Shown: positions 9,156 to 19,448 of the stretch, piece by piece
How positions within the stretch are numbered: the first letter of the stretch is position 1
Layout of the letters: every line of letters begins with the position of its first letter
From: Clostridium sp. 'deep sea'
Lineage (GTDB): Bacteria; Bacillota; UBA994; PWPR01
Direction of reading: 5' to 3'
Length of the DNA: 64,000 nucleotides
Assembly (NCBI RefSeq): GCF_014931565.1
Contig: NZ_CP063353.1
Span: 3,224,001-3,288,000, forward strand
Notes under the pieces: model-generated
What the model was told of the DNA's origin: nothing
Seen by the model: the letters and a program-made list of their open reading frames with translations, nothing else
Database searches by the model: none
Program-made: the position numbers and the translations under genes

Positions 9156-10229
9156 ATGCAGATAATAAACAACTTAAAAAACAAACTAGCATATCCCAAG
9201 GCAATATTAGCAATTTTAGTTTTTGTAATAATTATCACTATTGTTGCATTAGTTTATTCAAATAATCAAAATGTTTTAATTGAAAATGGTGTTGCAGAAG
9301 AGTATTTAGCCCGTCAATATAATCCACAGATTCGTAGTGCTTTATTTAATGAAGTTATTAATAATGAGCAGTTAAGTTTGTTAGATTCGTTAAACAGTGA
9401 GCTTTATAATACTCAATTAGCGTTTAAAACCCGATTATTTATTCGCTCAAAGGATATGAGCCGTAAGTGGAAAAAGCTCTTTAGCTTTAAACAGTATAAC
9501 TTAGCTTCACTGTTAACAGACAAACATGAGGTTATTGTAAAAAGCACAAATAGCTATTTAACTTTTCTTAAAAATAAAGTTGAATTAACTGCAACCGAAA
9601 AACAGTGGTTAAAATCCTATTACCAAGTTTGGCAAAAAGCTGACAAAAACATTAATGAGAATGAGCTTGATTACACTAATTTAAGTTATACATCGCATAG
9701 TACAACTTTTTACGGAAAAATTAATAGTGGCCCCTGGATTAAAGATATTGAGTTAGATAACCCAAATGCTGATTTATTAGCACAACATGCCCACAGTTTA
9801 GTTAAAGATTTAATAAGCCTGCCACGTACTTTAACGAGTTTTTTAGGCAGAAGAGGCAAAATATCCGAAATAAATATCTCAGAAGATGTTTTACCAGATA
9901 AATTTTATAGTGGTGAAAGTGTAAATAATTTTACAGAGCTCATGCGAAACCATAACTTTAAGAGAGTGAGTGAACAAGAAAATTTTAAACCAAAGTTTTA
10001 TATAAACATCTTTCAAAATCAAGATGGTAATAGAAATAATCCTTTTATCCTAGAAATAGGAGAAAAGTATCTTAGGGTATCTAAAACTATACACTTCGAT
10101 ATTTATCAAAAACTAAGAAAAACAGATTTGTGGAAAGAATGGCTGTATAAAGTTGAAGTAGATGGCATGTATGAATGTAGTGAACAGTTACTTAAAGACA
10201 TAACTCAATTTGTTATAAACAATAAATAG
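9156..10229 (+). CDS. uncharacterised membrane-anchored protein
   Basis: A 357-residue protein I do not recognise. It has a short basic N-terminus, one membrane helix (about residues 14-34, PKAILAILVFVIIITIVAL), then about 320 mostly polar residues without cysteines that could form a disulphide scaffold or a recognisable catalytic motif. This suggests a type II-anchored extracytoplasmic domain. I prefer ATG 9156 because GAGGA at 9143-9147 is well placed for it; an in-frame ATG at 9141 would have a ribosome site only about two bases away. It lies between the REP array and trmB and shows no operon partner other than possibly trmB, 79 bases downstream. Confidence 0.75.
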   Translation: MQIINNLKNKLAYPKAILAILVFVIIITIVALVYSNNQNVLIENGVAEEYLARQYNPQIRSALFNEVINNEQLSLLDSLNSELYNTQLAFKTRLFIRSKDMSRKWKKLFSFKQYNLASLLTDKHEVIVKSTNSYLTFLKNKVELTATEKQWLKSYYQVWQKADKNINENELDYTNLSYTSHSTTFYGKINSGPWIKDIELDNPNADLLAQHAHSLVKDLISLPRTLTSFLGRRGKISEINISEDVLPDKFYSGESVNNFTELMRNHNFKRVSEQENFKPKFYINIFQNQDGNRNNPFILEIGEKYLRVSKTIHFDIYQKLRKTDLWKEWLYKVEVDGMYECSEQLLKDITQFVINNK

Positions 10230-10308
10230 AATAGTAACAAGTAGCACATGCACTCACTACATTTTTCTGTTAAAATAAAAAGGAAAATGAAATAAGGTGG
10301 GTCACAAA

Positions 10309-10956
10309 ATGCGTTTACGTGGTATAAAAAATCAGCAAGAAAAAATAGGAAAACACCCATTAGTTATAGATAACCCCACAGATATGAAGGGTCAGTGGCA
10401 ACAGTATTTCAATAACGATAACCCCCTATGGCTCGAAATTGGCATGGGTTTTGGAGGTTTTATTGCAGGCATGATGCACAAATATGCTAATGTTAATTTT
10501 ATTGGCTTTGAAAAATACAGCAAGGTGGTTGTTAGGGCTATTAAACGTTTTAATGACGAGGGCATAAACAATGTTGCTTTAGTAAGAGAGGATGCCGTTA
10601 AATTATTAGATATTTTTGAAGAACATGAAATAGATAGACTCTTTCTGAACTTTTCGGACCCTTGGCCTAAAAAACGCTATGCTAAACGTCGTTTAACTTA
10701 CCATACTTTTTTAGAGCTATATGATAAAATACTTAAGCCAAATGGTGAAATACACTTTAAAACAGATAACGTAGCTTTATTTGATTTTACTATAGAAGAA
10801 ATGACAGAGCATAACTGGCAGGTTATATTTAAAACCTATGATTTACACCATAGCGAGCAAGCAGCAGATAATGTAAAGACCGAGTATGAACAAAAATTTT
10901 CCGAAAAAGGTCAAACTATTTGTAAGTTAATTGCTAAGCGCAACAATGTAAAATAA
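10309..10956 (+). CDS. trmB: tRNA (guanine-N7-)-methyltransferase TrmB
   Basis: SAM-dependent methyltransferase that makes m7G46 in the tRNA variable loop, cytoplasmic, 215 residues (usual length). The SAM-binding motif is LEIGMGFGGF, an acidic strand end is in GFEKY, and the family hallmark DPWPKKRYAKRR is intact. Start ATG 10309 is preceded by AAGGTGG at 10294-10300; a GTG at 10297 would lie inside that ribosome site. It is followed by a strong terminator, so it is separate from the purine operon. Confidence 0.95.
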   Translation: MRLRGIKNQQEKIGKHPLVIDNPTDMKGQWQQYFNNDNPLWLEIGMGFGGFIAGMMHKYANVNFIGFEKYSKVVVRAIKRFNDEGINNVALVREDAVKLLDIFEEHEIDRLFLNFSDPWPKKRYAKRRLTYHTFLELYDKILKPNGEIHFKTDNVALFDFTIEEMTEHNWQVIFKTYDLHHSEQAADNVKTEYEQKFSEKGQTICKLIAKRNNVK

Positions 10957-11000
10957 CTATTAAAAATATTTAACAAAGCAAATATTAATTATAGCTAGCT

Positions 11001-11035
11001 AAAACAACCAAGATTCCTTTGGTTGTTTTTTTAGT
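11001..11035 (+). terminator. terminator of trmB
   Basis: Stem AAAACAACCAA / TTGGTTGTTTT with a 7-nt loop, running into a T tract. It starts 44 bases after the trmB stop. Confidence 0.88.
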
Positions 11036-11185
11036 TAGCAAAAGCAAGTTAATACTTAATATTCAGCTAGCTTAACTTAGTATGTTTATTAAAAGATTAA
11101 AAAGAGAATAGTAACTATAATGAGTAAAAAACATAAATCGAATAATTAAGGGTTATTATAGCGCTTTAAAGCCTTGGAACACAGC

Positions 11186-11231
11186 AAAACACGAACATTA
11201 CAAAAATATAAAAAAATAAAGTTCGTGTTTT
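11186..11231. promoter_or_regulatory. PurR operator: two inverted PurBoxes (may double as a terminator hairpin)
   Basis: AAACACGAACATT at 11187-11199 and its inverted partner with GTTCGTGTTT at 11221-11230 resemble the Bacillus PurBox (core CGAAC). The pair is in opposite orientation with about 17 bases between boxes, as in PurR operators. The second box ends four bases before the -35 of the purE promoter. In RNA the same bases form an 11-bp stem followed by six Ts, so it could also terminate leftover upstream transcription. purR is not in this window. Confidence 0.72.
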
Positions 11232-11234
11232 TTA

Positions 11235-11263
11235 TTGACTATGAAATTTAAGTTTTTTATAAT
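11235..11263 (+). promoter_or_regulatory. sigma-A-type promoter of the purine operon
   Basis: TTGACT (11235-11240), 17-bp spacer, TATAAT (11258-11263). It is 38 bases upstream of the purE start, directly after the PurBox pair, so a repressor bound there could block polymerase. Confidence 0.88.
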
Positions 11264-11300
11264 TAACATGTAATTATTAAATGTTGTAGGAGGGCAATAA

Positions 11301-11819
11301 ATGAGTAATAAAATTGGCATTATTTTAGGTAGTGATTCCGATTTGCCAGAAATGAAGAAATGTTGTGATGTCCTAAGTAAACATGATATAAGTTATGAAA
11401 TTTTAGTTTCTTCAGCCCACAGATTACCCCATAACACTGCTCAGTGGGCACAGTCTGCCGCTGATCGTGGTATCGATGTTATTATTGCAGCTGCAGGTAT
11501 GGCTGCTCATTTACCAGGTGTTGTTGCTGCTCACACCCACTTACCAGTTATTGGAGTTCCATTAAAATCTAAAGTTTTAGATGGTGTTGATGCTCTGTAT
11601 TCTATAGTGCAAATGCCACCTGGGGTTCCAGTTGCTACAGTTGCTATTGGTGGTTCTAGGAATGCAGCTTACTTAGCAATGCAGATTTTAGCTATTAAGT
11701 ATCCAGAGATATCTAAAAAAGTAAAACAGCATAAGTTAGATACAGCAACAAAAGCTATGGAAAAAAATGAAAAACTACAACGAATAGGTGTTGAAGCCTA
11801 CGTAGAAGGAATGAACTAA
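11301..11819 (+). CDS. purE: N5-carboxyaminoimidazole ribonucleotide mutase PurE
   Basis: Converts N5-CAIR to CAIR in de novo IMP synthesis; 172 residues. GSDSD near the N-terminus, SAHR and the AAHLPG loop followed by VPVATVAIG are class I PurE features. Class I enzymes normally need PurK, yet no purK follows. In B. subtilis the order is purE-purK-purB, whereas here purB starts one base after the purE stop. First gene of the operon, ATG 11301 with GGAGGG upstream. purK may be elsewhere in the genome, or this enzyme may act directly on carboxylated AIR as class II enzymes do. Confidence 0.95.
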   Translation: MSNKIGIILGSDSDLPEMKKCCDVLSKHDISYEILVSSAHRLPHNTAQWAQSAADRGIDVIIAAAGMAAHLPGVVAAHTHLPVIGVPLKSKVLDGVDALYSIVQMPPGVPVATVAIGGSRNAAYLAMQILAIKYPEISKKVKQHKLDTATKAMEKNEKLQRIGVEAYVEGMN

Positions 11820-11820
11820 G

Positions 11821-13128
11821 ATGATAGAAAGATATACCAGACCAGAGATCAAGCAAATTTGGACTCTTCAAAATAAGTTTAAAACATGGTTAGATATTGA
11901 AATTTATGCCTGTGAGGCATGGTCTGAATTAGGACATATACCCCAAGAAGATGTAAACAAAATAAGAGAAAAAGCTACTTTTACAGTAGCTAGAATTTTA
12001 GAGATAGAACAACAGACTCGTCACGACGTACCCGCTGTTATCTGAGCTTTTACCCGCTGTGTATCTGAGTCGTTAGGTGAAGAAAAAAATTGGGTTCACT
12101 ATGGACTAACTTCAACAGATGTTGTAGATATGGCTTTATCTAGTAGAATTGTTGAGGCAGTAGATATTATTATTAATGACTTAAATAATTTAACTGAGGT
12201 TGTAGCTGTACAAGCCAAAAAGCATAAAAAAACTGTTATGATGGGCAGAACACATGGTGTACATGCTGAACTAACTACCTTAGGTTTAAAATTTGCCTTA
12301 TGGTATGCCGAACTTAAGCGTAATATTAAACGTTTAGAAAACGCTCGTGAAACAATAGCCTATGGCAAAATGTCTGGTGCAGTTGGCACCTTTGCCAATA
12401 TACCTCCCTTTGTAGAGGAATATGTGTGTGAAAAAATGGGTTTAAAACCTGCCCCTATTTCTACCCAAACATTGCAAAGAGATCGACATGCAGAGTTGAT
12501 GACTACCTTAGCAATAATTGGTGGTTCACTGGAGAAATTTGCTACCGAAGTGCGTAGTTTGCAAAAAACCGAGTGCCGAGAAGTAGAAGAGCCTTTCCGT
12601 AAAAACCAAAAAGGCTCATCAGCAATGCCTCACAAACGTAACCCCATTCGTTGTGAGCGTATAACAGGAATGGCTCGAATTTTAAGGGGTTACGCCTCAT
12701 CAGCTATTGAAAACATGGCCCTTTGGCATGAAAGAGATATATCTCATTCATCAGTAGAGCGCATCATTATTCCAGACGCAACTGCTTTAGTTAACTATAT
12801 GGTAAACCTATTTACCACAATCGTTAAGGATCTTCATGTTTATCCAGAAAATATGCGTCGCAATATTGCCATTAGTCAGGGTTTAACCTCATCACAAAGA
12901 ATTCTATTAAACCTAATTAATAAAGGTTTAAGTCGTGAAGAGGCTTATGATATGGTTCAGCGTAATGCCATGGTTTCTTGGCAAGAGCAAATACCGTTTA
13001 AGCAGTTACTTGAAAAAGATGAAGATATTATGAAACACTTTACAACTGCTGAGTTAAACGCATTTTTTGAAGATGCTTATCACTTAAAAAATGTAGATAC
13101 AATTTTTGAACGTGTAGGATTAAACTAA
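11821..13128 (+). pseudogene. purB: adenylosuccinate lyase PurB interrupted by an in-frame TGA
   Basis: Adenylosuccinate lyase acts twice in purine synthesis (SAICAR to AICAR, adenylosuccinate to AMP). The frame begins at ATG 11821 and ends at 13128, but TGA at 12043-12045 interrupts it after 74 codons. Both sides align to PurB: ...TRHDV before, [13 protein letters not shown] and later the lyase signature [10 protein letters not shown] after. The frame is unchanged across the stop. The total of 435 codons exceeds the usual 431 or so by four, matching a 12-base insertion. The insert looks copied from nearby: ACCCGCTGT-TATCTGAG (12030-12046) nearly repeats ACCCGCTGTGTATCTGAG (12052-12069). No ribosome site precedes later ATGs such as 12130. 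It is either a real lesion, strain variation, readthrough or a sequencing or assembly artefact. Confidence 0.85.
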
Positions 13129-13148
13129 AGGAATCGGAGGATAAATTT

Positions 13149-13862
13149 ATGAACAAATTAGAGCAATTATATGAAGGTAAAGCAAAAAAGGTTTTTAAAA
13201 CAGATTCACCAGACGTATATTGGATTCAGTATAAAGATGATGCAACAGCATTTAATGCTCAAAAGCGTGGAACTATTGCTGGTAAAGGTGTCGTAAATAA
13301 TAAAATGTCTGCATACTGGTTCTTATTACTCGAAGAAAAGGGTATCCCTACTCATTTTAATGAGTTAATTAATGACAGTGAAATGTTAGTTAAGGCTGTT
13401 GAAATTGTTAAAACTGAGGTTATTGTTCGCAATATTGCTGCCGGTAGTATGAGCCGCAGACTTGGTATAACAGAAGGAACAAAACTAAGTCAGCCCGTAT
13501 TAGAGTTTTGTTATAAATCCGATGAACTAGGTGATCCAATTATAAATCGTGATCACATTCACATAATGAATTTAGCAACAGATAAAGAGATTGAAACTAT
13601 TTCTCAATACGCTTTACAGATTAATGAAATTTTAAAAGCAGAACTATTAAAATCTAATATAACTTTAGTAGATTTTAAACTAGAGTTTGGTCGCTTTAAT
13701 GGCGAAATTATTTTAGCAGATGAAATCTCGCCAGATACTTGTCGTTTTTGGGATGCAACAACTCAAAAAAAATTAGATAAAGATCGTTTCCGTAGAGATT
13801 TAGGTGGAGTTGAAGAGGCTTATCAAGAGGTATTAGCTAGAGTTACAGGAGGAAAGAACTAA
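13149..13862 (+). CDS. purC: SAICAR synthetase PurC
   Basis: Phosphoribosylaminoimidazole-succinocarboxamide synthase: CAIR + aspartate + ATP to SAICAR. 237 residues, full length. [10 protein letters not shown] at the N-terminus, the [12 protein letters not shown] segment and DFKLEFGR...[12 protein letters not shown] are family hallmarks. ATG 13149 follows AATCGGAGG. It overlaps purS by one base (TAATG), so translation is coupled. Confidence 0.97.
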   Translation: MNKLEQLYEGKAKKVFKTDSPDVYWIQYKDDATAFNAQKRGTIAGKGVVNNKMSAYWFLLLEEKGIPTHFNELINDSEMLVKAVEIVKTEVIVRNIAAGSMSRRLGITEGTKLSQPVLEFCYKSDELGDPIINRDHIHIMNLATDKEIETISQYALQINEILKAELLKSNITLVDFKLEFGRFNGEIILADEISPDTCRFWDATTQKKLDKDRFRRDLGGVEEAYQEVLARVTGGKN

Positions 13863-14110
13863 TGTTTACAGCAAGAATATTTGTAACACTTAAGCAGGGG
13901 GTATTAGACGCCCAAGGAACAGCTGTTAAAAACTCTTTGCACACTATGGGATACAACACCGTAACAGATATCCGAGTAGGAAAATATTTAGTGGTTTCAT
14001 TAGAGGCTAAAGATATTAATGTTGCCAAAGCTAAAGTTAATGAAATGTGTGATAAGCTTTTAGCTAACCCTGTAATTGAAGACTATAAAATAGAGTTTGT
14101 TGGAGCGTAA
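13862..14110 (+). CDS. purS: FGAM synthase subunit PurS
   Basis: Small 82-residue subunit of the three-part FGAM synthase (PurSQL), needed for complex assembly and ammonia transfer between PurQ and PurL. It has the typical start [19 protein letters not shown] and length. It overlaps purC by one base and is two bases from purQ. Its presence goes with the short PurL found downstream. Confidence 0.96.
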   Translation: MFTARIFVTLKQGVLDAQGTAVKNSLHTMGYNTVTDIRVGKYLVVSLEAKDINVAKAKVNEMCDKLLANPVIEDYKIEFVGA

Positions 14111-14112
14111 TT

Positions 14113-14811
14113 ATGAAGGCAGGAATAGTAGTATTTCCAGGCTCTAACTGTGATTCGGACGCAATGCATGTTTGCAAAGAGGTTATGGGCTGGGAAACAG
14201 ATTATATTTGGCACGCAGATAAAGAGTTTTCCAAAAAATACGATTTAATAGTTATTCCAGGTGGATTTTCATACGGTGATTATCTGCGCTCGGGTGCTAT
14301 TGCTCGTTTTGCTAATATTATGCAAGAGGTTGCTGATCATGCTGCTCGTGGTGGTTACGTATTAGGAATCTGTAATGGTTTTCAAATTTTAACAGAAGCC
14401 AATTTATTACCAGGTGCTTTATTGCGTAATAATCACTTGCAGTTTAGATGTGAACATGTTTGGTTAAAAATTGAAAATAACAATTCACCATTTACCTGTG
14501 CCGCAGAAGAAGGCCAACTTATCAATGTACCTATTGCTCATATGGATGGTAACTACTATGCAGATGAAAGTACAGTTAAAGAGCTTGAGAAAAACGGTCA
14601 AATTCTATTACGTTATGTAAATAAAAATGGTGAAGTTACTAAAGAGGCAAACCCAAATGGCGCTATCTACAATATTGCTGGTATTTGCAATAAAAAAGGC
14701 AATGTTTGCGGAATGATGCCTCACCCAGAGCGAGCTTCTGAAATAGCTTTAGGCTCAGCTGATGGCAAAGTAATATTTGACTCAATCTTAAAGCACTGGG
14801 GTGAAAGATAA
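14113..14811 (+). CDS. purQ: FGAM synthase glutaminase subunit PurQ
   Basis: Class I glutamine amidotransferase, 232 residues, that supplies ammonia to PurL. The nucleophile Cys is in GICNGFQ, the His-Glu pair is in MPHPERA, and the oxyanion loop is in [11 protein letters not shown]. It overlaps purL by one base (TAATG), as usual for this operon. Confidence 0.97.
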   Translation: MKAGIVVFPGSNCDSDAMHVCKEVMGWETDYIWHADKEFSKKYDLIVIPGGFSYGDYLRSGAIARFANIMQEVADHAARGGYVLGICNGFQILTEANLLPGALLRNNHLQFRCEHVWLKIENNNSPFTCAAEEGQLINVPIAHMDGNYYADESTVKELEKNGQILLRYVNKNGEVTKEANPNGAIYNIAGICNKKGNVCGMMPHPERASEIALGSADGKVIFDSILKHWGER

Positions 14812-17042
14812 TGAAAACAATAGATATAGAGGCCAAAAAAGTTTGGCGTGATATGGGTTTAAATGATGCAGATTATAAACGTATTTGCGATTTATTAGGT
14901 CGTAAACCAACCTATGAAGAGGTGGGTATATTCTCTGTAATGTGGTCTGAGCATTGTAGTTACAAACACTCTCGACCAGAGCTAAAAAAGCTGCCAACTA
15001 AAGGTGAGCAGGTTATTCAAGGACCAGGTGAAAACGCCGGTATTGTAGATATTGGTGATAACCAAGCTATTGTATTTAAGATGGAGAGTCATAATCACCC
15101 ATCTGCAATCGAACCCTATCAGGGAGCAGCAACAGGGGTAGGCGGAATTGTTAGAGATGTATTTACCATGGGTGCACGTCCTATAGCCTCCTTAAATAGC
15201 CTAAGGTTTGGTAATATAGCAGATGCCCATGTACGATTTTTATTAAGTGGAGTTGTAGCTGGTATTGCTGGTTATGGCAATTGTTTAGGTATTCCAACTG
15301 TAGCTGGCGAGGTATTTTTTGACGATAGCTACCAAGGAAACCCCCTTGTTAACGCTATGGCAGTTGGTTTAGTTAACCATGAAGATATTCGGTTAGGTGC
15401 TGCCTCTGGTGTTGGCAATGCTGTTATGCTTATTGGTGCTAAAACTGGTCGCGATGGAATCCATGGTGCAACCTTCGCTTCTGAGGAACTTAGTGATGAA
15501 TCAGAAGATAAACGTCCATCAGTTCAAGTTGGCGACCCCTTTATGGAGAAGCTTTTAATCGAAGCTTGTTTAGAGCTGATAGCGGCTGGGGTTGTGGTAG
15601 GAATGCAAGACTTAGGTGCTGCCGGACTAACCTCATCTGCCAGTGAAATGGCTAGCAGAGAGAATAATGGAATAGACTTAGATGTAAGTAAAGTACCACT
15701 ACGTGAAACAGGAATGACTCCTTACGAAATAATGTTATCTGAGTCACAGGAGCGCATGTTAGTTATTGTTGAACCTCACCGTATTGCAGAGGTTGAAGCT
15801 ATATTAACAAAATGGGGTTTAGATGCAACAGTTGTTGGTCAGGTTACCGATGACGGTCATTTACGAGTACGTTATGAAGATAAGGTAGTTGCAGATATTC
15901 CTGCTACATTGTTAGCAGATGAAGCTCCTAGTATTAATGCTGAATATAAAAGACCTGCCTACCTCGATGAAAAGCAAAAGTGGAGTGTTGAAGAAATAAA
16001 AGAGCCAAGTGACTTACAACAGGCCTTTTTAGAGGTCTTACAAAGCCCTAATGTTGCCAGTAAAGAATGGGTTTATCGTCAGTATGACCATATGGTAAGA
16101 ACTAACACTATTGTATTACCTGGCTCGGATGCTGCGGTAATTAGAATAAAGGGTACAAATAAAGGCGTTGCCTTAACAGCAGATTGTAATCCTCGTCATG
16201 TTTACCTTGACCCTTATGAGGGTGGAAAAGCTGCGGTTGTAGAGGCTGCCCGAAATGTAGCTTGTACAGGTGCATTGCCTTTAGCCATAACTAACTGCTT
16301 AAACTTTGGAAACCCAGAAAAACCAGAAATTTTCTACACATTTAAAGAGTCTTTACGTGGTATGGGAGATGCTTGTAAGGTTTTAAATACTCCTGTAACC
16401 GGTGGTAATGTAAGCTTTTATAATGAGATAAATGGTAACGCAGTATTCCCAACCCCTTCAATTGGAATGGTTGGTTTAATAAAAGATGTTAAAAATGTTG
16501 TAACAGCAAAGTTCAAAAATGAAAATGATGTTATTTTGTTAATAGGTGATTACGGTCACGAATTAGGTGGCAGTGAGTATTTAAAGACTGTCTTTGATTT
16601 AACAACAGGTATGCCACCCGTTGTTGATTTAAACACCGAACAGAAGTTACAACAGCTCCTAATTAAAGCGGCAGAGTTAAACTTATTAAATTCTGCTCAT
16701 GATATTTCCGATGGTGGATTAGCTTGTTGTATAGCTGAAAAGGCAATTGCCGGTAAATTAGGAGTTAATGTTAACATTGAATTAACAGGAAAACGTAATG
16801 ACGTAATTCTCTTTAATGAAAGCCACTCCCGGGTAGTTGTAAGCTGTGATCCAGCAAAGCTAAACGAAGTTAAGGCTTTAGCTGCCAAATATGGTATGCC
16901 AGTTTATAACCTAGGTACTGTAGGTGGAGAGACATTTAAGCTCACCGTAAATAACGCCCAAATTAGTTTACCCCTTAGCGATGTTACACGTAGTTGGAGG
17001 GAGGCTATTGCATGCTATATGAACCAAACACAGACAAACTAG
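14811..17042 (+). CDS. purL: FGAM synthase catalytic subunit PurL
   Basis: ATP-dependent conversion of FGAR to FGAM, 743 residues, the short PurL type that works with PurS and PurQ. Visible marks are [11 protein letters not shown] near the N-terminus, the ATP-binding [23 protein letters not shown] stretch (here shortened to its key motifs ESHNHPS and GAATGVGG), and two AIRS-like halves. It overlaps the purF start by 31 bases. Confidence 0.97.
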   Translation: MKTIDIEAKKVWRDMGLNDADYKRICDLLGRKPTYEEVGIFSVMWSEHCSYKHSRPELKKLPTKGEQVIQGPGENAGIVDIGDNQAIVFKMESHNHPSAIEPYQGAATGVGGIVRDVFTMGARPIASLNSLRFGNIADAHVRFLLSGVVAGIAGYGNCLGIPTVAGEVFFDDSYQGNPLVNAMAVGLVNHEDIRLGAASGVGNAVMLIGAKTGRDGIHGATFASEELSDESEDKRPSVQVGDPFMEKLLIEACLELIAAGVVVGMQDLGAAGLTSSASEMASRENNGIDLDVSKVPLRETGMTPYEIMLSESQERMLVIVEPHRIAEVEAILTKWGLDATVVGQVTDDGHLRVRYEDKVVADIPATLLADEAPSINAEYKRPAYLDEKQKWSVEEIKEPSDLQQAFLEVLQSPNVASKEWVYRQYDHMVRTNTIVLPGSDAAVIRIKGTNKGVALTADCNPRHVYLDPYEGGKAAVVEAARNVACTGALPLAITNCLNFGNPEKPEIFYTFKESLRGMGDACKVLNTPVTGGNVSFYNEINGNAVFPTPSIGMVGLIKDVKNVVTAKFKNENDVILLIGDYGHELGGSEYLKTVFDLTTGMPPVVDLNTEQKLQQLLIKAAELNLLNSAHDISDGGLACCIAEKAIAGKLGVNVNIELTGKRNDVILFNESHSRVVVSCDPAKLNEVKALAAKYGMPVYNLGTVGGETFKLTVNNAQISLPLSDVTRSWREAIACYMNQTQTN

Positions 17043-18412
17043 CTGAAGAGTGTGGTGTATTTGGCATTTATGGTAAAAACATTGATTTAGCAAGCAAGGC
17101 TTACTTTGGTATTTTTTCATTACAACATCGTGGTCAAGAGAGTGCCGGAATTGCAGTAAGTGATGGAGAAGATTTAATTTCTTTTAAAGGACAAGGCTTA
17201 GTTTCAGATGTTTTTACAGAGGATGTTTTAGCAAGTTTAAGACGAAAAAAAGATATTGTAGCAGTAGCACACTCGCGCTATTCAACTGCTGGGGGTAAAG
17301 GCATTATTAATGCCCAGCCCCTAGTAGCTAGGTATTTAAATGGTGGAATGGCTTTAGCGCATAATGGTAATTTAGTAAATGCAGGCTCCATAAGAAGAGA
17401 GCTAGAGCAAGAGGGATATTTTTTTCAAACAGACAGCGATACCGAGTGCATCTTAAATATTGTTGCCAGATACCGTTGTAAAGGTCCCGAATATGCTTTA
17501 CAACAGGTGGTTAATAGAGTAAAAGGTGCCTATAGTGTTACCATGATATTTGATAATAAACTAATAGGTTTACGTGACCCCGATGGCATTAGGCCATTAT
17601 GTTTAGGTAAATTAGGAGAGGCTTATGTATTAGCCTCCGAGAGTTGTGCTTTAACAACCATAGGTGCTGAGCTTATCCGAGATGTTGAGCCTGGTGAATT
17701 AGTTATTATAGATGAAAACGGCATTACTAGTAAAAAAATAGCTCAAAAAAAGAATAAAGGCGGCCTTTGCATATTTGAGTATATTTATTTCGCTCGCCCA
17801 GACTCAACTATTAATGGTAAAAGTGTTTATAAAACACGAGAAGAAATGGGCAGAGTTTTAGCAAAACAGTACCCTGTTGAGGCCGATATTGTTACCCCTG
17901 TACCAGACTCAGGGCGTTCAGCAGCCGTAGGGTTTGCCGAAGAATCTGGAATTAAGTTTACCGAAGGTTTAATTAAAAACAGGTATGTTGCTCGTACTTT
18001 TATTGCTCCAGACCAAGAGCAAAGAGAGTTAAAAGTAAGGCTAAAGCTAAGCCCTATACCTGAGGTGTTTGAGGGTAAAAGAGTGGTTTTGGTAGACGAC
18101 TCAATTGTGCGTGGTACAACAATAAAATCATTAATTAATATAATTAAATCTGCAGGGGCTAAAGAGGTTCATGTTAGAGTTTCTTCACCACCATATATTA
18201 GTCCATGTTTTTATGGTATTGATATACCTAATGATGAAGATTTAATAGCAGCTAGTTATACCCCAGAACAAATTTGTGAGTACATTGGAGCAGATAGCCT
18301 CAATTATATCAATATTGAGGGTTTAATGAAGGCTGTAAAAGGGCAAGCTACTGATTATTGTACTGCCTGCTTTACAGGAAACTATTTTGCAGGGAGGATA
18401 GGCGATGATTAA
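17012..18412 (+). CDS. purF: amidophosphoribosyltransferase PurF
   Basis: First committed step: PRPP + glutamine to phosphoribosylamine. 466 residues from ATG 17012, chosen because GGAGGG (16997-17002) is well spaced; an in-frame TTG at 16994 is inside that site. The N-terminal 13 residues look like a propeptide before the catalytic Cys14 (EECGVFG), as in the B. subtilis enzyme. The PRPP loop is [12 protein letters not shown]. Cysteines in GLCIFEY, SPCFYG and YCTAC fit the [4Fe-4S] ligands of the Bacillus-type enzyme. Confidence 0.96.
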   Translation: MLYEPNTDKLAEECGVFGIYGKNIDLASKAYFGIFSLQHRGQESAGIAVSDGEDLISFKGQGLVSDVFTEDVLASLRRKKDIVAVAHSRYSTAGGKGIINAQPLVARYLNGGMALAHNGNLVNAGSIRRELEQEGYFFQTDSDTECILNIVARYRCKGPEYALQQVVNRVKGAYSVTMIFDNKLIGLRDPDGIRPLCLGKLGEAYVLASESCALTTIGAELIRDVEPGELVIIDENGITSKKIAQKKNKGGLCIFEYIYFARPDSTINGKSVYKTREEMGRVLAKQYPVEADIVTPVPDSGRSAAVGFAEESGIKFTEGLIKNRYVARTFIAPDQEQRELKVRLKLSPIPEVFEGKRVVLVDDSIVRGTTIKSLINIIKSAGAKEVHVRVSSPPYISPCFYGIDIPNDEDLIAASYTPEQICEYIGADSLNYINIEGLMKAVKGQATDYCTACFTGNYFAGRIGDD

Positions 18413-19448
18413 TAATAAAAAGCTGTCGTATAAAGATGCAGGTGTAGATGTAGATGCTGGTAATCAAGCAGTAAATCAAATTAAGGATATTGTAAAACAA
18501 ACTTTTAGACCTGAGGTGTTAACTGAGTTAGGTGGTTTTGGTGGTACTTTTGCCTTAAATATTGCCAAACATAAAACCCCAGTATTGGTCTCTGGCACTG
18601 ATGGAGTGGGCACTAAATTAAAGCTAGCCTTTGCCTGCAACAAACACGATACAGTTGGCATAGATTTAGTTGCCATGTGTGTCAATGATATCTTGGCACA
18701 GGGTGCAGAGCCATTGTTTTTCCTAGATTACATTGCCACCGGAAAATTAAATCCTAATAAAGTTACAGATTTAGTAACTGGTATTGCCGAGGGTTGTAAA
18801 CAAGCAGGTTGTGCTTTAGTAGGTGGAGAGACTGCCGAAATGCCTGGCTTTTATGGTAAAGACGAATACGACATGGCCGGTTTTGTTGTTGGAGTTGTTG
18901 ACAAAGAAAACATGTTACCAAATAATCAAATAGCAGATGGACATGTGTTAATAGGTTTAGCAAGCAGTGGTGTTCATAGTAATGGATTTTCTTTGGTGCG
19001 TAAGGTAGTTTTTGATGTAGCTGAGCTTAAAGTTGATTCCTATGTACCTGAACTTGGTAAAAGCATAGGAGAGGCTTTATTAGAACCTACCAGAATTTAC
19101 GTTAAAGATATACTCCCGTTACTTGAGCGTAACTTAATAGATGGCTTGGCCCATATTACCGGTGGTGGAGTTACCGAAAATACCCCCCGTATGTTGCCTA
19201 ACAATTTACAAGCAAATATCACAAAAGGTAGTTGGCCAGTTTTACCAATATTTAATTACCTACAGCAAACAGGTAATATTGCTGAACAAGAAATGTACAG
19301 AACATATAATATGGGCATTGGTTTAGTATTAGCAGTAAACAAAAATCAGGTAGACACTGTTCTTGCTGAACTCAATAAAGAAAAACAGCAAGCATATGTA
19401 ATTGGTAATGTCAGTACTGGAACATTAGGAGTTCAGTATAGTGAGTAA
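18405..19448 (+). CDS. purM: AIR synthase PurM
   Basis: Phosphoribosylformylglycinamidine cyclo-ligase, FGAM + ATP to AIR; 347 residues. Family motifs are SGTDGVGTKLKLA, VGGETAEMPGFY and HITGGGVTEN. It overlaps purF by 8 bases and purN by 8 bases, so the genes are tightly coupled. Confidence 0.97.
   Translation: MINNKKLSYKDAGVDVDAGNQAVNQIKDIVKQTFRPEVLTELGGFGGTFALNIAKHKTPVLVSGTDGVGTKLKLAFACNKHDTVGIDLVAMCVNDILAQGAEPLFFLDYIATGKLNPNKVTDLVTGIAEGCKQAGCALVGGETAEMPGFYGKDEYDMAGFVVGVVDKENMLPNNQIADGHVLIGLASSGVHSNGFSLVRKVVFDVAELKVDSYVPELGKSIGEALLEPTRIYVKDILPLLERNLIDGLAHITGGGVTENTPRMLPNNLQANITKGSWPVLPIFNYLQQTGNIAEQEMYRTYNMGIGLVLAVNKNQVDTVLAELNKEKQQAYVIGNVSTGTLGVQYSE

Larger units (their letters stand above)
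10957..11300. other. intergenic region trmB-purE
   Basis: Holds the trmB terminator, a PurBox-like inverted pair and the purine operon promoter, each listed separately. The 11036-11185 stretch has no gene I can support. I saw no match to the purine (G-box) riboswitch. Confidence 0.7.

Noticed and set aside
11036-11300. A purine (G-box) riboswitch before purE
   Set aside because: None of the conserved aptamer core is present; the inverted pair fits PurBoxes instead.
12043-12045. TGA in purB as selenocysteine or a recoded codon
   Set aside because: PurB has no Sec or Cys at this place, the TGA lies in an inserted duplicate, and no SECIS-like hairpin is evident next to it.
12130-13128. A separate truncated PurB starting at ATG 12130
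   Set aside because: There is no ribosome site before it, and the bases upstream still encode conserved PurB residues in the same frame.
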